DNA of 32,960 nucleotides from Leptolyngbya sp. FACHB-8 (GTDB taxonomy: Bacteria; Cyanobacteriota; Cyanobacteriia; Elainellales; Elainellaceae): NCBI RefSeq assembly GCF_014695575.1, contig NZ_JACJOO010000026.1:1-32960 (forward strand). The letters are read 5' to 3'. Below are positions 31,056 to 32,960 of the stretch, in pieces; the stretch's first letter is position 1, and each line of letters begins with the position of its first letter. Under the pieces are notes generated by a model. That model made no database searches. It worked only from the letters and a program-made list of their open reading frames with translations, and was not told the origin of the DNA. The translations under genes were made by a program, and so were the position numbers.

Positions 31056-32447
31056 CTAACTCTCAGCAACACCATCCTGGCGGGCCGCAAATTGAACCGC
31101 AGAGGAAACAGCGGTGACAACGCGAGTATCAAACACCGAAGGAATGATGTGTTCGCGGTCGAGCTCCGTTGATTTAATCAGGGAGGCGATCGCATTGGCC
31201 GCTTCCAGGTACATGCTGGTGGTCATTGTGGCCGCACGGCAGTCGAGGGCTCCTCGGAAAACCCCAGGGAAGGCCAGTACGTTGTTGATCTGGTTGGGAT
31301 AGTCGCTGCGGCCCGTCGCCATCACCGCGACATCATCCGTCACCAGTTCCGGCTGAATTTCGGGGATTGGGTTGGCCATGGCAAAGACAATGGGGTTTCC
31401 TTCCATGGAGCGCACCATCTCGGGTGTGACTACACCGGGAGCACTCACACCCAGAAACACATCTGCACCTTCCATGGCATGAGCCAGATTGCCATTGTCA
31501 TCCACCGCAAACTCTTTCTTCTCGGCAGTCAGGTTCTCCCGAGCGTTGCTCAGAATACCTTTGGAATCACACATGAGGATGTTGTTGGCTCCAGCCTTAC
31601 GGAGGAGGCGGGCGATCGCTACTCCAGCAGCACCCGCACCGTTAATCACAATTTTGACGTCAGACATGGACTTTTTCACCAGTCGCAGTGCATTAAACAG
31701 AGCGGCGAGGGTAACAATGGCAGTGCCATGTTGGTCGTCATGGAAGATGGGAATGTTCAGTTCTTGCTGCAGCCGTCGCTCAATATCGAAGCACCGGGGC
31801 GCACCAATATCTTCCAGGTTCACGCCACCAAAGATGGGAGCCACGTTCTTGACAGTTTCGACAATGGCGTCGGGATCTTGGGTTGCCAAACAGAGAGGAA
31901 ATGCATCGATTCCGGCGAATTCCCGGAATAGCATAGCTTTTCCTTCCATCACCGGCAGGGCTGCTTCTGGCCCCAGGTTACCTAACCCCAGCACGGCACT
32001 ACCATCCGTCACGATGGCAACGGAGTTACTTTTCATGGTTAGACGATGAACCTGGGTGGGATCTTCGGCGATCGCCTTACAAATGCGCCCCACTCCTGGG
32101 GTATAGGCCATGGCCAGGTCGTCTTGATGGCGCAGGGGAATTTTAGATTCCACACGGATTTTGCCACCCCGATGCAGATCGAAAGTGCGATCGGAGACGC
32201 TGAGCACCTTCACATTGGGCACGTCCTTGATGACCGCCACAATAGCCTCAGCCTGGTCTGTGCTGGCGGCATCTACAACAATATCGCGCACCAGGGTTTT
32301 GCGGTTTTGCTCAACCAGGTCAATCTGGCCGATATTTCCTCCGGCCATACCAATGGCCTGGGTCAGGCTGCCTAGCGTTCCCACCTGATTTGAAAGCTGC
32401 ACTCGGACGGTCACACTATAGCTAGGATTCGGCGTCAGACTCACCAT
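31056..32447 (-). CDS. Malic enzyme (NAD(P)-dependent) with N-terminal ACT domain
   Basis: 463 residues from ATG 32447 (GTG 32456 is an alternative; neither has a good ribosome site). It decarboxylates malate to pyruvate and yields NAD(P)H. An ACT domain (about 8-85; VRVQLSNQVGTLGSLTQAIGMAGGNIGQIDLV) suggests allosteric control by an amino acid or other small ligand. Catalytic half: AYTPGVGRIC, SNSVAIVTDGSAVLGLGNLGPEAALPVMEGK, NLEDIGAPRCF, FHDDQHGTAIV. Cofactor half: INGAGAAGVAIARLL, DSKGIL, FAMANPIPEI, GRSDYPNQINNVLAFPG. This short bacterial form with an N-terminal ACT domain is the usual cyanobacterial type. Confidence 0.95.
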   Translation of the reverse strand: MVSLTPNPSYSVTVRVQLSNQVGTLGSLTQAIGMAGGNIGQIDLVEQNRKTLVRDIVVDAASTDQAEAIVAVIKDVPNVKVLSVSDRTFDLHRGGKIRVESKIPLRHQDDLAMAYTPGVGRICKAIAEDPTQVHRLTMKSNSVAIVTDGSAVLGLGNLGPEAALPVMEGKAMLFREFAGIDAFPLCLATQDPDAIVETVKNVAPIFGGVNLEDIGAPRCFDIERRLQQELNIPIFHDDQHGTAIVTLAALFNALRLVKKSMSDVKIVINGAGAAGVAIARLLRKAGANNILMCDSKGILSNARENLTAEKKEFAVDDNGNLAHAMEGADVFLGVSAPGVVTPEMVRSMEGNPIVFAMANPIPEIQPELVTDDVAVMATGRSDYPNQINNVLAFPGVFRGALDCRAATMTTSMYLEAANAIASLIKSTELDREHIIPSVFDTRVVTAVSSAVQFAARQDGVAES

Positions 32448-32647
32448 ACATTGCACTCAACTTACTGTGGCGATAGAAAACGTGGACTTCGATTTTACCG
32501 TTCATCGGGTTCCTCTAGTCCTGAACTGGCTTGAGGGGCGCTCTGTTCACAACGTCTCAATACCAACATCCTCCCAGACTAAGGGAGCAGGAAGGATAGG
32601 ACTGTCTTAGTTCACACCATTCTGTCGATGGATTCTAGAGGTCTGTC

Positions 32648-32684
32648 AATGTTTAAGTGTGGGGTAGCCTTACACTTAAACATT
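32648..32684. repeat. 13-bp inverted repeat abutting element copy 2
   Basis: AATGTTTAAGTGT (32648-32660) pairs exactly with ACACTTAAACATT (32672-32684), loop GGGGTAGCCTT. It ends one base before the direct repeat flanking the 124-bp element, so the element seems to have landed at the foot of an existing hairpin. Confidence 0.75.
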
Positions 32685-32690
32685 AAATTT

Positions 32691-32814
32691 AACCTGAGTT
32701 CGGGTTAAGGGCGTTTTCGAGTGCCGCGCGACGCGCGGCACTCGAAAACGCTCATTTTGGCGTGCGCTTTGCGCACGCCAAAATGAGCACTTCAGCTTAT
32801 CCCGAACTGAGGTT
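32691..32814. mobile_element. 124-bp composite palindromic element, copy 2 (MITE-like)
   Basis: Same length and plan as copy 1 (4629-4752), about 110 of 124 bases identical by hand alignment. Outer arms 32691-32709 and 32796-32814; hairpin A 32711-32729/32733-32751 (loop GAC); hairpin B 32752-32767/32771-32786 (loop TTT). The direct repeat AAATTT flanks it at 32685-32690 and 32815-32820. Stem differences from copy 1 keep pairing in both inner hairpins. Confidence 0.8.
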
Positions 32815-32855
32815 AAATTTAAGGAATTTTTTAGGGGTTATAGGCCCCAGCCCTT

Positions 32856-32960
32856 TCAAGGTGCTTTTTTATCTTTTTTAGATTTCGATTCACTCAGCAA
32901 TCGAGCAGTGGAGACATGAGGTTTGTCTTTTTGCCGTTCGGGTTTTGGAACTTTCTTTTT
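32856..32960 (-). CDS. 3' end of a lysine-rich protein, cut by the window edge
   Basis: Reading in from the right edge on the minus strand, an open frame gives 34 residues (KKKVPKPERQKDKPHVSTAR... ending SKSKKDKKAP) before TGA (32856-32858). The highly basic, low-complexity tail is typical of the C-terminus of nucleic-acid-binding or membrane-linked proteins, but no family can be named. The lack of any start in the visible part means it is either a real gene tail or chance. Confidence 0.4.
   Translation of the reverse strand, partial: KKKVPKPERQKDKPHVSTARLLSESKSKKDKKAP

Noticed and set aside
1-32960. CRISPR array, tRNA or rRNA gene
   Set aside because: No regularly spaced direct repeats and no cloverleaf with tRNA consensus (GGTTCGA-type arm plus anticodon stem) or rRNA signatures were found on either strand; the cloverleaf fold of the 124-bp element lacks tRNA features.

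Overview
The window looks like chromosome of a cyanobacterium. The HIP1 octamer GCGATCGC is scattered through coding and non-coding DNA. Several proteins are of cyanobacterial type: a PAS/GAF histidine kinase without membrane segments, a pentapeptide-repeat protein, an ACT-malic enzyme and a single-cysteine CysH. I see no rRNA, tRNA, CRISPR array, phage gene or transposase.

Layout. 1-800: no secure gene, several large inverted repeats. 800-4450: a TRAP-type tripartite transporter, with the receptor gene on + and the two permease genes on - convergent to it. 4540-4790: two nested copies of a palindromic element. 4790-8470: pentapeptide-repeat protein and a soluble sensor kinase (both -). 8470-9467: gene-free. 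9468-14850: a DUF3419/BtaA-like protein, a small membrane protein, an M43-type metalloprotease with six 50-residue repeats, a lipoprotein carrying only the FtsH periplasmic domain plus a PLDc_N-like tail, and the wreck of a TAXI-type TRAP receptor. 14859-19395: SLC13/ArsB-type permease, ABC exporter half, YdcF-family protein (all -). 19396-20744: gene-free, rich in hairpins. 20745-23076: secreted repeat ('beta-flower'-like) protein, membrane-anchored TPR protein, response regulator. 23252-32447: metH, a glutaredoxin-like protein, cysH, a GNAT acetyltransferase, a cysteine desulfurase and malic enzyme. At the right edge, the 3' end of a lysine-rich protein.

Functional themes. metH, cysH and the cysteine desulfurase all belong to sulfur metabolism but sit on different strands separated by hairpins, so they are neighbours rather than one operon. 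Transport is prominent: one intact TRAP system, one dead TRAP receptor, an anion permease and an ABC exporter.

The most striking signal is non-coding. Most longer gaps hold a long, often perfect inverted repeat, many with a 3-nt loop closed by GC pairs. A 124-bp composite element (outer 19-bp stem enclosing two hairpins) occurs twice at about 89 % identity by my hand alignment. Each copy is flanked by an A/T direct repeat, and one copy is inserted inside an older, decayed copy of the same element. This looks like a small non-autonomous mobile palindromic element. A different short palindrome sits in frame inside metH.
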